Source: Pachypanchax playfairii (Eukaryota > Chordata > Actinopteri > Cyprinodontiformes > Aplocheilidae). Taken from it: a DNA stretch of 64,000 bases. Location: the NCBI GenBank assembly GCA_006937955.1, contig SSNP01000250.1:345759-409758 (forward strand). The letters are read 5' to 3'. Every line of letters begins with the position of its first letter. The stretch's first letter is position 1. A program made the position numbers and the translations under genes. This document shows, piece by piece, positions 13,201 to 25,000 of the stretch. The notes beneath the pieces were generated by a model. The model saw nothing but the letters and a program-made list of their open reading frames with translations. It was not told the origin of the DNA and searched no databases.

Positions 13201-16200
13201 TCTGTTTAATGTAGGTTCTAGATAGATGGAACCAGAGACCGCCGCCTCTGGTTAATGTAGGTTCTAGATAGATGGAACCACAGACCACCTCTTCTGTTTA
13301 ATGTAGGTTCTAGATAGATGGAACCAGAGACCGCCGCCTCTGGTTAATGTAGGTTCTAGATAGATGGAACCAGAGACCCCCTCCTCTGTTTAATGTAGGT
13401 TCTAGATAGATGGAACCAGAGACCGCCTCCTCTGTTTAATGTAGGTTCTCGATAGAGGGAACCAGAGACCAACTCCTCTGTTTAATGTAGGTTCTAGACA
13501 GATAGAACCAGAGACCACCTCCTCTGTTTACTGTAGGTTCTAGCAAGATGGAACCAGAGACCACCTCCTCTGTTTAATGTAGGTTATAGATAGATGGAAC
13601 CAGAGACCGCCTCCTCTGTTTAATGTAGGTTCTAGATAGATGGAACCACAGACCACCTCCTCTGTTTAATGTAGGTTCTAGATAGATGGAACCAGAGACC
13701 GCCTCCTCTGTTTAATGTAGGTTCTAGATAGATGGAACCAGACAGCACCTCTGTTTAATGTAGGTTCTAGATGGATAGAACCAGAGACCACCTCTGTTTA
13801 ATGTAGGTTCTAGATAGACGGAACCAGAGACCACCTCCTCTGTTTAATGTAGGTTCTAGATAGATGGAACCAAAGACCACCTCTTCTGTTTAATGTAGGT
13901 TCTAGATAGATGGAACCAGAGACCATCTCCTCTGGTTAATGTAGGTTCTAGATAGACGGAACTAGAGAATACCTCCTCTGTTTAATGTAGGTTCTAGATA
14001 GATGGAACCAGAGACCGCCTCCTCTGTTTAATGTAGGTTCTCGATAGAGGGAACCAGAGACCACCTCCTCTGTTTAATGTAGGTTCTAGATAGATGGAAC
14101 CAGAGACCATCTCCTTTGTTTAATGTAGGTTCTAGATAGATGGAACCAGAGAGAACCTCTGTTTAATATAGGTTCTAGATAGATGGAACCAGAGAGCACC
14201 TCTGTTTAATGTAGGTTCTAGATGGATGGAACCAGACAGCACCTCTGTTTAATGTAGGTTCTAGATAGATGGAACCAGAGACCACCTCTTCTGTTTAATG
14301 TAGGTTCTAGATAGATGGAACCACAGACCACCTCCTCTGTTTAATGTAGGTTCTAGATAGATGGAACCAGAGACCACCTCTGTTTCATGTAGGTTCTAGA
14401 TGGATGGAACCAGACAGCACCTCTGTTTAATGTAGGTTCTAGATGGATGGAACCAGAGACCACCTCTGTTTAATGTAGGTTCTAGATGGATGGAACCAGA
14501 GACCACCTCTGTTTAATGTAGGTTCTAGATAGATGGAACCAGAGACCGCCTCCTCTGTTTAATGTAGGTTCTAGATAGATGGAACCAGAGACCATCTCCT
14601 CTGGTTAATGTAGGTTCTAGATAGACGGAACCAGAGACCGCCTCCTCTGTTTAATGTAGGTTCTAGATAGATGGAACCAGAGACCACCTCCTCTGTTTAA
14701 TGTAGGTTCTAGATAGATGGAACCAGACAGCACCTCTGTTTAATGTAGGTTCTAGATGGATGGAACCAGAGACCACCTCTGTTTAATGTAGGTTCTAGAT
14801 AGACGGAACCAGAGACCACCTCCTCTGTCTAATGTAGGTTCTAGATAGATGGAACCACAGACCACCTCTTCTGTTTAATGTAGGTTCTAGATAGATGGAA
14901 CCAGAGACCACCTCCTCTGTTTAATGTAGGTTCTAGATAGATGGAACCAGAGACCACCTCCTCTGTTTAATGTAGGTTCTAGATAGATGGAACTAGAGAC
15001 TACCTCCTCTGTTTAATGTAGGTTCTAGATAGATGGAACCAGAGACCGCCGCCTCTGGTTAATGTAGGTTCTAGATAGATGGAACCAGAGACCATCTCCT
15101 CTGGTTAATGTAGGTTCTAGATAGACGGAACTAGAGACTACCTCCTCTGTTTAATGTAGGTTCTAGATAGATGGAACCAGAGACCGCCTCCTCTGTTTAA
15201 TGTAGGTTCTAGATAGATGGAACCAGAGACCGCCTCCTCTGTTTAATGTAGGTTCTCGATAGAGGGAACCAGAGACCGCCGCCTCTGGTTAATGTAGGTT
15301 CTAGATAGATGGAACCAGAGATCATCTCCTCTGGTTAATGTAGGTTCTAGATAGACGGAACCAGAGACCGCCTCCTCTGTTTAATGTAGGTTCTAGATAG
15401 ATGGAACTAGAGATTACCTCCTCTGTTTAATGTAGGTTCTAGATAGATGGAACTAGAGACTACCTCCTCTGTTTAATGTAGGTTCTAGATAGATGGAACC
15501 AGAGACCGCCTCCTCTGTTTAATGTAGGTTCTAGATAGATGGAACCAGAGACCACCGCCTCTGGTTAATGTAGGTTCTAGATAGATGGAACCAGAGACCA
15601 TCTCCTCTGGTTAATGTAGGTTCTAGATAGACGGAACCAGAGACCGCCTCCTCTGTTTAATATAGGTTCTAGATAGATGGAACCAGAGACCGCCTCCTCT
15701 GTTTAATGTAGGTTCTCGATAGAGGGAACCAGAGACCAACTCCTCTGTTTAATGTAGGTTCTAGACAGATAGAACCAGAGACCACCTCCTCTGTTTACTG
15801 TAGGTTCTAGATAGATGGAACCAGAGACCACCTCCTCTGTTTAATGTAGGTTCTAGATAGATGGAACCAGAGACCGCCGCCTCTGGTTAATGTAGGTTCT
15901 AGATAGATGGAACCAGAGATCATCTCCTCTGGTTAATGTAGGTTCTAGATAGACGGAACCAGACACCGCCTCCTGTGTTTAATGTAGGTTCTAGACAGAT
16001 GGAACTAGAGACTACCTCCTCTGTTTAATGTAGGTTCTAGATAGATGGAACCAGAGACCACCTCCTCTGTTTAATGTAGGTTCTAGATAGATGGAACCAG
16101 AGACCGCCTCCTCTGTTAATGTAGGTTCTAGATAGATGGAACCAGAGACCGCCTCCTCTGGTTAATGTAGGTTCTCGATAGAGGGAACCAGAGACCGCCT

Positions 16201-18152
16201 CCTCTGTTTAATGTAGGTTCTCGATAGAGGGAACCAGAGACCGCCTCCTCTGTTTAATGTAGGTTCTAGATAGATGGAACCAGAGACCGCCTCCTCTGTT
16301 TAATGTAGGTTCTAGATAGATGGAACCAGAGACCACCTCCTCTGTTTAATGTAGGTTCTAGATAGATGGAACCAGAGACCACCTCCTCTGTTTAATGTAG
16401 GTTCTAGATAGATGGAACCAGAGACCACCTCCTCTGTTTAATGTAGGTTCTAGATAGACGGAACCAGAGACCGCCTCCTCTGTTTAATGTAGGTTCTAGA
16501 TAGATGGAACCAGAGACCACCTCCTCTGTTTAATGTAGGTTCTAGATAGATGGAACCAGAGACCACCTCCTCTGTTTAATGTAGGTTCTAGATAGATGGA
16601 ACCAGAGACCACCTCCTCTGTTTAATGTAGGTTCTAGATAGATGGATCCAGAGACCGCCTCCTCTGTTTAATGTAGGTTCTAGATAGATGGAACCAGAGA
16701 CCACCTCCTCTGTTTAATGTAGGTTCTAGATAGATGGAACCAGAGACCACCTCTGTTTAATGTAGGTTCTAGATAGATGGAACCAGAGACCACCTCCTCT
16801 GTTTAATGTAGGTTCTAGATAGATGGAACCAGAGACCAACTCCTCTGTTTAATGTAGGTTCTAGATAGATGGAACTTGAAAACACAATTCTTCGTGTTCC
16901 TTTCCACTGTCTCCAGTTGTTGCTGCTCACGATGGAGGATTGTGTTGGAACAACGCAGGTGGGTCTTTAGACAGAAATGTTGATGTTTTTTGTGTTCTAG
17001 TGTTAATCAGAGTTTTCTAAGTTACTGAATCTGGTCATGTCACTGCTGGATTCATCTGATTGGATGCAATTGCTTATAAATCTGGACCAGCTGGTGTGAA
17101 CTGGTGCTGTATAAAGTGAATTAAGTTAAACTAAACATAATTGTAATTGATTTTTAACTGTAATAACAACAAGGTAACAGCACAAAATACAAAATGTAGC
17201 TCAATGAAAATCCTTACATAATTCAGCCAGCACACCTTCAGATGTCTCCACCTTCCCATGCAAAGATATATAAACAAAAGGACCCTCCTGGAGACAAAAA
17301 CAAAATACATAATATCACAATAATAACCTTTATTGTTATAGAGGCAGAATGTCAATTCATTAACATTTCACACAGCAAATGTAAATATATCCGATTACAG
17401 CTCATTTCCATCGGTAGTCCCCCTGCCCGGAGGCACATACAAAACATAAAATAACCAACATCAAGCAAATATATTTGTTTATGATAGAAACATTAAAAAA
17501 ACGTTAAAAAAACTTTCCATAAATGTTCTACTAATTTCCCTGCCCTATTAAAAATCACCTGTATAACTAACATCTACACCAAGAGACTGGCCAGTTGGTT
17601 AGCATATACTAATGATGGCAGATCTGATTGTTCAATAACCATGTCTTTAATTGTATTTTGAATGATAAGTATGATGTAGCGTCTCTTATGGTCTGTGGAA
17701 TATTATTCCACTCACCAGATGCCCTAAAGGAGAAAACAGATTACCAAAAACACTTTTCCTCTAAGGAAGTACACAGTCTTTAGTATACATCTTTAACAAC
17801 ACAGACTTTCCTGAAGAAAACAATTAACACAACCAAATGTCAATAATCAGCTTTAAAACTATAACAAGGAACTTTTCCTAATATTCTAACAGGGTAGATG
17901 CACATGTCCTTATGCACGTCTGGTTATCATGAATACAACATTCAAACAGCAGCAGAGATTAAAAGCTCCTCCTACCAGGGTCAGGTGGACAATCAGGTCA
18001 TAAAAGAGCCACAACAAGATCCATGTGTCCACTGGTGAACTCTGCCCTCCATACTTCCATGTGAGCAGGACAGCAGCCAACACCTGGAAACTACATGCGA
18101 TCAGAGACAACACAGAGACCAGAGATAGGCTGGGAGCCACTGCTGGATCCAT
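994..18152 (-). CDS. ebpl: EBPL, emopamil-binding-protein-like, complete four-exon gene
   Basis: Four exons join in frame to give 211 residues (the human protein is about 206). Coding blocks on the - strand are 18152-17976, 17287-17218, 2439-2301 and 1243-994, with intron phases 0, 1 and 2, all GT-AG. EBPL is a multi-pass ER membrane protein with the EXPERA/EBP fold; in mammals it is reported to lack the sterol delta8-delta7 isomerase activity of EBP. Hydrophobic segments lie near residues 8-30, 43-60, 100-122 and 164-190. Residues matching the EBP active-site pattern are visible: His56 and Glu60 (VHLTL/EGPF), Glu104 and Thr107 (VEILT), Asn175 and Trp178 (FFNGLW). Motifs WKEYG, DPTIVSVEIL and CELYGGWMTF are diagnostic of EBPL. 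Intron 2 is about 14.8 kb and is almost wholly minisatellite; intron 3 carries a Tigger-like MITE. The gene converges on the ARL-like gene. Confidence 0.93.
1320..1440. repeat. Fragment of a dispersed teleost repeat (weak)
   Basis: Words such as acctgcccaagga and ggtgggtgtagctgg, followed by attgagcctccaactctctg, look like a widely dispersed fish repeat. No second copy is seen in this window, so the call rests on recognition only. Confidence 0.3.
1595..2236. mobile_element. Tigger/pogo-like MITE with TA target duplication
   Basis: The element begins CAGTGAAACC and ends GGTTTCACTG, and is flanked on both sides by TA (1593-1594 and 2237-2238). CAGT...GAAACC termini with a TA duplication are typical of pogo/Tigger members of the Tc1/mariner superfamily. 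It is 642 bp long. The open frame inside (- strand, 1826-2107) shows no recognisable transposase motif. It sits in EBPL intron 3. Confidence 0.8.
2301..2439 (-). CDS. ebpl: EBPL coding exon 3 (139 bp)
   Basis: Acceptor cttgcag, donor gtaata. It encodes KEYGTADSRW, DPTIVSVEILTV and the next hydrophobic helix up to KDKYY, ending in phase 2. It carries the Glu104/Thr107 pair equivalent to the EBP catalytic motif. Confidence 0.93.
2640..16876. repeat. 14.2-kb minisatellite, 46-bp unit (about 310 copies), in EBPL intron 2
   Basis: The core unit is 46 bp (ggaaccagagaccacctcct, then ctgtttaatgta, then ggttctagatagat). A common 43-bp form has lost one CCT. Variant classes include gaccgcc, gaccatctcctttg, gagagaacctctg, gacagcacctctg and ctcgatagaggg, and they recur in blocks. 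On the EBPL sense strand each unit contains ATTAAA. The array fills most of intron 2 and contains no exon: EBPL exon 2 lies beyond its far end at 17.2 kb. Confidence 0.98.
16888..16955 (-). repeat. Fragment of a dispersed teleost repeat at the array edge
   Basis: In reverse orientation this matches the block at 26.26-26.33 kb (shared words such as gagcagca, ggagacagtgga and aggaac). The array starts within about 20 bases of it, so the 46-bp array may have started at the edge of this repeat. Confidence 0.6.
17218..17287 (-). CDS. ebpl: EBPL coding exon 2 (70 bp)
   Basis: A short exon with a gtctccag acceptor and a gtaagg donor. It encodes EGPFVYISLHGKVETSEG and then VLAEL, matching the family's EGPFVYLSL segment after the VH...L of exon 1. 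It leaves one base (T) that completes Trp83 with exon 3. Confidence 0.92.
17609..17780 (-). mobile_element. C-terminal remnant of a LINE ORF2
   Basis: The - strand translation reads ASGEWNNIPQTIRDATSYLS, then FKIQLKTWLLNNQ and a stop. This is the W-N-x-(I/L)-P ... F-K-x-x-L-K-x-x-(L/Y)L pattern found at the end of non-LTR retrotransposon polyproteins. Only this 3' part remains, between EBPL exons 1 and 2. Confidence 0.6.
17976..18152 (-). CDS. ebpl: EBPL coding exon 1
   Basis: Starts with ATG at 18152 and encodes residues 1-59 (MDPAVAPSL to VHLTL), including the first membrane segment. It ends at a phase 0 donor, CTG followed by gtagga. The preceding bases on the - strand contain no competing in-frame ATG that improves the match to the family. 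Confidence 0.92.
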
Positions 18153-18324
18153 ATTCTGTGTCAGGACTACCGTCAGACCTGTGCAGGTACCCCAGTCTTT
18201 ATTCAGCTGTGGTAATACTTTGTGTTTGATGCAGATACTCAGAGAGTGAAGAGAAAAACATGTGACCTACCCTACCAATCCAGTTTGGTTCTTCTGTTTC
18301 ACTAACCCCACCTTCTTTCCTTCT

Positions 18325-18329
18325 ATTGG
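18325..18329 (-). promoter_or_regulatory. CCAAT box in the EBPL upstream region
   Basis: CCAAT on the - strand, about 175 bases upstream of the EBPL ATG, in sequence with no other visible feature. The position suits an NF-Y site of the EBPL promoter, but a five-base motif is weak evidence alone. Confidence 0.35.
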
Positions 18330-18747
18330 TTGTTGAGGAAACCACCCCACCATCACGGGGTGTGTCTTATGTGCTATACATATATATATATATATTGTAA
18401 ATACTCCTTAGTAGATTTTTAAGCTGACAGTTCAGACAGTCCCACAGCGGGATTGAACCTAGGACATATGACTAAACCCACCTTACGTGACATCCTGGCT
18501 GCTCGGGATTTTCTGGAGGACAGTTGAGGGAAGCTAACAGAGTCAAAAGTTGTAAACCATGTCTACTCTGTGGATACTGATGTTGATAGAATGAGACCTT
18601 TGTGCTTTTCTTGGGTTTTCCAGTTGTGTGAGAAATGGGAGTAGAGGGAGGGGGCTAAACACACACCTGTATGCTCCACTACTGAGACTGATGAAGCTGA
18701 AGGTTAGATTCCCCATGAGCACTATCTATGGCCTGTTAAGTTTATCA

Positions 18748-18834
18748 CGTTCAAGTTTCAATTTTATTTATTTATAACAAAGTAATTTCAAGCCACTTTA
18801 CAGAAAAATCAATAATGAAACATTTCCTATCTAA
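18748..18834 (+). repeat. Dispersed teleost repeat, left part
   Basis: Shares caagtttcaa, ttatttataa, cactttacagaaaaatcaa and ctatctaagg with 53.09-53.21 kb. It is cut off where the next element begins (ggccctcacg at 18835). Confidence 0.65.
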
Positions 18835-19052
18835 GGCCCTCACGTCTTTGACAGATTACTTTACAAAGACGTGAGGGCCTGGAGCTGAACCGCTGTCTCT
18901 CAGTTTCGAAGGCGGGCTTAGCCAGTTGAGAGAGAACCAATCACAGAAACCCGGAAGTGACGCAACATATGTGACGCTAAAGCAGATACACACGAGGCGG
19001 AACGAAAACAAAAGGTTTAGCGAGCGGAGCCGTAATGGTAGCTACAGAGCCG
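18835..19052 (+). mobile_element. Transposable element fragment that seeds the 20-bp array
   Basis: It begins with a perfect 16-bp inverted repeat (18835-18850 and 18864-18879, 13-base loop). An inverted copy with few differences lies at 52040-52276. Both share ggcgggcttagccagttgag, cggaagtgacgcaacatatg and ggtttagcgagcggagccgt. In the distant copy the 20-base motif occurs only about one and a half times; here it passes directly into the long array. I do not recognise the family; the short palindromic end and lack of coding sequence suggest a non-autonomous DNA element. Confidence 0.75.
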
Positions 19053-22000
19053 TAATGGTAGCTACAGAGCCGTAATGGTAGCCACAGAGCCGTAATGGTA
19101 GCCACAGAGCCGTAATGGTAGCCACAGAGCCGTAATGGTAGTCACAGAGCCGTAATGGTAGCTACAGAGCCTTAATGGTAGCTACAGAGCCGTAATGGTA
19201 GCTACAGAGCCGTAATGGTAGCTACAGAGCCGTAATGGTAGCTACAGAGCCGTAATGGTAGCCACAGAGCCGTAATGGTAGCCACAGAGCCGTAATGGTA
19301 GTCACAGAGCCGTAATGGTAGCCACAGAGCCGTAATGGTAGCTACAGAGCCGTAATGGTAGCAACGGAGCCGTAATGGTAGCCACAGAGCCGTAATGGTA
19401 GCCACAGAGCCGTAATGGAAGCCACAGAGCCGTAATGGTAGCTACAGAGCCGTAATAGTAGCCACAGAGCCGTAATGGTAGCCACAGAGCGTAATGAGCC
19501 GTAATGGTAGCCACGGAGCCGTAATGGTAGCCACAGAGCCGTAATGGTAGCTACAGAGCCGTAATGGTAGTCACGGAGCCGTAATGGTAGCCACAGAGCC
19601 GTAATGGTAGCCACAGAGCCGTAATGGTAGCCACAGAGCCGTAATGGTAGCTACAGAGCCGTAATGGTAGCTACAGAGCCGTAATGGTAGCTAAAGGGCC
19701 GTAATGGTAGCCACAGAGCGTAATGAGCCGTAATGGTAGCCACAGAGCCGTAATGGTAGCCACAGAGCCGTAATGGTACCTACAGAGCCGTAATGGTAGC
19801 CACAGAGCCATAATGGTAGCTACAGAGCCGTAATGGTAGTCACAGGGCCGTAATGGTAGCTACAGAGCCGTAATGGTAGTCACGGAGCCGTAATGGTAGC
19901 CACAGAGCCGTAATGGTAGCCACAGAGCCGTAATGGTAGTCACAGAGCCGTAATGGTAGCCACAGAGCCGTAATGGAAGCTACAGAGCCGTAATGGTAGT
20001 CACAGGGCCGTAATGGTAGCTACAGAGCCGTAATGGTCGTCACGGAGCCGTAATGGTAGCCACAGAGCCGTAAGGGTAGCCACAGAGCCGTAATAGTAGC
20101 TACAGAGCCGTAATGGCAGCTACAGAGCCGTAATGGTAGCCACAGAGCGTAATGGTAGCTAAAGAGCGTAATGGTAGCCACAGAGCCGTAATGGTAGCCA
20201 CAGAGCCGTAATGGTAGCTACAGAGCCGTAATGGTAGCCACAGGGCCGTAATGGTAGCTACAGAGCCGTAATGGTAGCCACAGAGCCGTAATGGTAGCCA
20301 CAGAGCCGTAATGGTAGTCACAGAGCCGTAATGGTAGCTACAGAGCCGTAATGGTAGCCACAGAGCCGTAATGGTAGCCACAGAGCCGTAATGGTAGCTA
20401 CAGAGCCTTAATGGTAGCTACAGAGCTGTAATAGTAGCCACAGAGCGTAATGGTAGCTAAAGAGCGTAATGGTAGCCACAGAGCCGTAATGGTAGCCACA
20501 GAGCCGTAATGGTAGCCACAGAGCCGTAATGGTAGTCACAGAGCCGTAATGGTAGCTACAGAGCCTTAATGGTAGTTACAGAGCCGTAATGGTAGCTACA
20601 GAGCCGTAATGGTAGCTACAGAGCCGTAATGGTAGCCACAGAGCGTAATGAGCCGTAATGGTAGCCACAGAGCCTTAATGGTAGCTACAGAGCCTTAATG
20701 GTAGCTACAGAGCCGTAATGGTAGCTACAGAGCCGTAATGGTAGCCACAGAGCCGTAATGGTAGCTACAGAGCCGTAATGGTAGTCACAGGGCCGTAATG
20801 GTAGCTACAGAGCCGTAATGGTAGTCACAGAGCCGTAATGGTAGCCACAGAGCCGTAAGGGTAGCTACAGAGCCGTAATGGTAGCTACAGAGCCGTAATG
20901 GTAGCCACAAAGCCGTAATGGTAGCCACAGAGCCGTAATGGTAACCACAGAGCCGTAATGGTAGCCACAGAGCCGTAATGGTAGTCACAGAGCCGTAATG
21001 GTAGCTACAGGGCCTTAATGGTAGCTACAGAGCGGTAATGGTAGCCACAGAGCCGTAATGGTAGTCACAGAGCCGTAATGGTAGCCACGGGGCCGTAATG
21101 GTAGCCACAGAGCCGTAATGGTAGCCACAGGCCGTAATGGTAGCCACAGAGCCGTAATGGTAGCTACAGAGCCTTAATGGTAGCTACAGAGCCGTAATGG
21201 TAGCCACAGAGCCGTAATGGTAGTCACGGAGCCGTAATGGTAGCCACAGAGCCGTAATGGTAGCTACAGAGCCGTAATGGTAACCACAGAGCCGTAATGG
21301 TAGCTACAGAGCCATAATGGTAGTCACAGAGCCGTAATGGTAGCTACAGAGCCATAATGGTAGCTACAGAGCCGTAATGGTAGCCACAGAGCGTAATGGT
21401 AGCCACAGAGCGTAATGAGCCGTAATGGTAGCCACAGAGCCGTAATGGTAGCCACAGAGCCGTAATGGTAGTCACAGAGCCGTAATGGTAGCCACAGAGC
21501 CGTAATGGTAGCCACAGAGCCGTAATGGTAGCCACAGAGCCGTAATGGTAGCCACAGAGCCGTAATGGTAGCCACAGAGCCGTAATGGTAGCCACAGAGC
21601 CGTAATGGTAGCTACAGAGCCTTAATGGTAGCTACAGAGCTGTAATAGTAGCCACAGAGCGTAATGGTAGCTAAAGAGCGTAATGGTAGCCACAGAGCCG
21701 TAATGGTAGCCACAGAGCCGTAATGGTAGCTACAGAGCCGTAATGGTAGCCACAGAGCGTAATGGTAGCCACAGAGCGTAATGAGCCGTAATGGTAGCCA
21801 CAGAGCCGTAATGGTAGCCACAGAACCGTAATGGTAGCCACAGAGCCGTAATGGTAGTCACAGAGCCGTAAGGGTAGCCACAGAGCCGTAATGGTAGCTA
21901 CAGAGCCGTAATGGTAGCTACAGAGCCGTAATGGTAGCCACAGAGCGTAATGAGCCGTAATGGTAGCCACAGAGCCATAATGGTAGTCACAAGCCGTAAT

Positions 22001-25000
22001 GGTAGCCACAGAGCCGTAATGGTAGCCACAGAACCGTAATGGTAGCCACAGAGCCGTAATGGTAGCCACAGAGCCGTAATGGTAGCCACAGAGCCGTAAT
22101 GGTAGCTACAGAGCCGTAATGGTAGCTACAGAGCCGTAATGGTAGCCACAGAGCGTAATGAGCCGTAATGGTAGCCACAGAGCCGTAATGGTAGCCACAG
22201 AACCGTAATGGTAGCCACAGAGCCGTAATGGTAGTCACGGAGCCGTAATGGTAGCCACAGAGCCGTAATGGTAGCCACAGAGCCGTAATGGTAGCCACAG
22301 AGCCGTAATGGTAGCCACAGAGCGTAATGGTAGCCACAGAGCCGTAATGGTAGCTACAGAGCCGTAATGGTAGCTACAGAGCCGTAATGGTAGCCACAGA
22401 GCATAATGAGCCGTAATGGTAGCCACAGAGCCGTAAGGGTAGCCACAGGGCCGTAATGGTAGCCACAGAGCCGTATTGGTAGCCACAGAGCGTAATGGTA
22501 GCCACAGGGCCGTAATGGTAGCCACAGAGCCGGAATGGTAGCCACAGAGCCGTAATGGTAGACACAGAGCCGTAAAGGTAGACACAGAGCCGTAATGGTA
22601 GCCACAGAGCGTAATGGAAGCCAAAGAGCCGTAATGGTAGCCACAGAGCCGTAATGGTAGCCACAGAGCCGTAATGGTAGCTACAGAGCCGTAATGGTAG
22701 CTACAGAGCCGTAATGGTGGCCACAGAGCCGTAATGGTAGCTACAGAGCCGTAATGGTAGCTACAGAGCCGTAATGGTAGCCACAGAGCCGTAATGGTAG
22801 TCACGGAGCCGTAATGGTAGCCACAGAGCCGTAATGGTAGCCACAGACCGTAATGGTAGCCACAGAGCCGTAATGGTAGCCACAGAGCCGTAATGGTAGT
22901 CACAGAGCCGTAATGGTAGCTACAGAGCCGTAATGGTAGCTACAGAGCCGTAATGGCAGCTACAGAGCCGTAATGGTAGCCACAGAGCGTAATGGTAGCT
23001 AAAGAGCGTAATGGTAGCAAAAAGCGTAATGGTAGCCACAGAGCCGTAATGGTAGCCACAGAGCCGTAATGGTAGCCACAGAGCCGTAATGGTAGCTACA
23101 GAGCCGTAATGGTAGCTACAGAGCCGTAATAGTAGCTACAGAGCCGTAATGGCAGCTACAGAGCCGTAATGGTAGCCACAGAGCGTAATGAGCCGTAATG
23201 GTAGCCACAGAACCGTAATGGTAGCCACGAGCCGTAATGGTAGCCACAGAGCCGTAATGGTAGTCACAGAGCCGTAATGGTAGCTACAGAGCCTTAATGG
23301 TAGCTACAGAGCCGTAATGGTAGCTACAGAGCGTAATGGTACCCACAGAGCCGTAATGGTAGTCACGGAGCCGTAATGGTAGCCACAGAGCCGTAATGGT
23401 AGCCACAGAGCCGTAATGGCAGCCACAGAGCCGTAATGGTAGCCACAGAGCCGTAATGGTAGCTACAGAGCCATAATGGTAGTCACAGAGCCGTAATGGT
23501 AGCTACAGAGCCTTAATGGCAGCTACAGAGCCGTAATGGTAGCCACAGAGCGTAATGGTAGCCACAGGCCTTAATGGTAGCCACAGAGCCGTAATGGTAG
23601 CCACAGAGCCGTAATGGTAGTCACGGAGCCGTAATGGTAGCCACAGAGCCGTAATGGTAGCTACAGAGCCGTAATGGTGGCTACAGGGCCGTAATGGTAG
23701 CTACAGAGCCTAAATGGTAGCTACAGAGCCGTAATGGTAGCTAGAGAGCGTAATGGTAGCTACAGAGCCGTAATGGTAGCAACAGAGCCGTAATGGTAGC
23801 CACAGAGCGTAATGGTAGCCACAGAGCCGTAATGGTAGCCACAGAGCCGTAATGGTAGCCACAGAGCCGTAATGGTAGTCACAGAGCCGTAATGGTAGCT
23901 ACAGAGCCTTAATGGTAGCTACAGAGCCGTAATGGTAGCTACAGAGCCATAATGGTAGCCACAGAGCCGTAATGGTAGCCACAGAGCCGTAATGGTACCC
24001 ACAGAGCCGTAATGGTAGCCACAGAGCCGTAATGGTAGCCACAGAGCCGTAATGGTAGCTACAGAGCCTTAATGGTAGCTACAGAGCCGTAATGGTAGCT
24101 ACAGAGCCATAATGGTAGTCACAGAGCCGTAATGGTAGCCACAGAGCCGTAATGGTAGTCACAGGGCCGTAATGGTAGCTACAGAGCCGTAATGGTAGTC
24201 AGAGCCGTAATGGAAGCCACAGAGCCGTAATGGTAGCCACAGAGCTGTAATGGTAGCTACAGGGCCATAATGGCAGCTACAGAGCCGTAATGGTAGCCAC
24301 AGAGCGTAATGGTAGCTAAAGAGCGTAATGGTAGCCACAGAGCCGTAATGGTAGCCACAGAGCCGTAATGGTAGCCACAGAGCGTAATGGTAGCCACAGA
24401 GCCGTAATGGTAGCCACAGAGCCGTAATGGTAGCCACAGAGCCGTAATGGTAGCCAAAGAGCGTAATGGTAGCCACAGAGCGTAATGAGCCGTAATGGTA
24501 GCCACAGAGCCGTAATGGTACCCACAGAGCCGTAATGGTAGCCACAGAGCCGTAATGGTAGCCACAGAGCCGTAATGGTAGCCACAGAGCATAATGAGCC
24601 GTAATGGTAGCTACAGAGCAGTAATGGTAGCTACAGAGCCGTAATGGTAGCCACAGGGCCGTAATGGTAGCCACAGAGCCGTAATGGTAGCCACAGAGCC
24701 GTAATGGTAGCCACAGAGCCATAATGGTAGCTACAGAGCCGAAATGGTAGCCACAGAGCGTAATGGTAGCCACAGAGCGTAATGAGCCGTAATGTAGCCA
24801 CAGAGCCGTAATGGTAGCTACAGAGCCGTAATGGTAGCCACAGAGCCGTAATGGTAGCTACAGAGCCGTAATGGTAGCTACAGAGCCGTAATGGTAGCCA
24901 CAGAGCGTAATGGTAGCTAAAGAGCGTAATGGTAGCCACAGAGCCGTAATGGTAGCAAAAGAGCCGTAATGGTAGCCACAGAGCCGTAATGGTAGCCACA

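Noticed and set aside
2640..16876. CRISPR-like array
   Set aside because: Units are contiguous 43-46-bp repeats with no unique spacers, in a vertebrate intron. It is a minisatellite.
17910..17975. Extension of EBPL exon 1 into its open frame (to 17910)
   Set aside because: The open frame continues 66 bases past CTG/gtagga, but the family sequence continues with EGPF in exon 2, and phase and acceptor fit exactly.
18420..18475. tRNA gene (ggttcaatccc on the - strand)
   Set aside because: Only a B-box-like word. No A-box at the right distance and no cloverleaf can be drawn; a SINE remnant at most.
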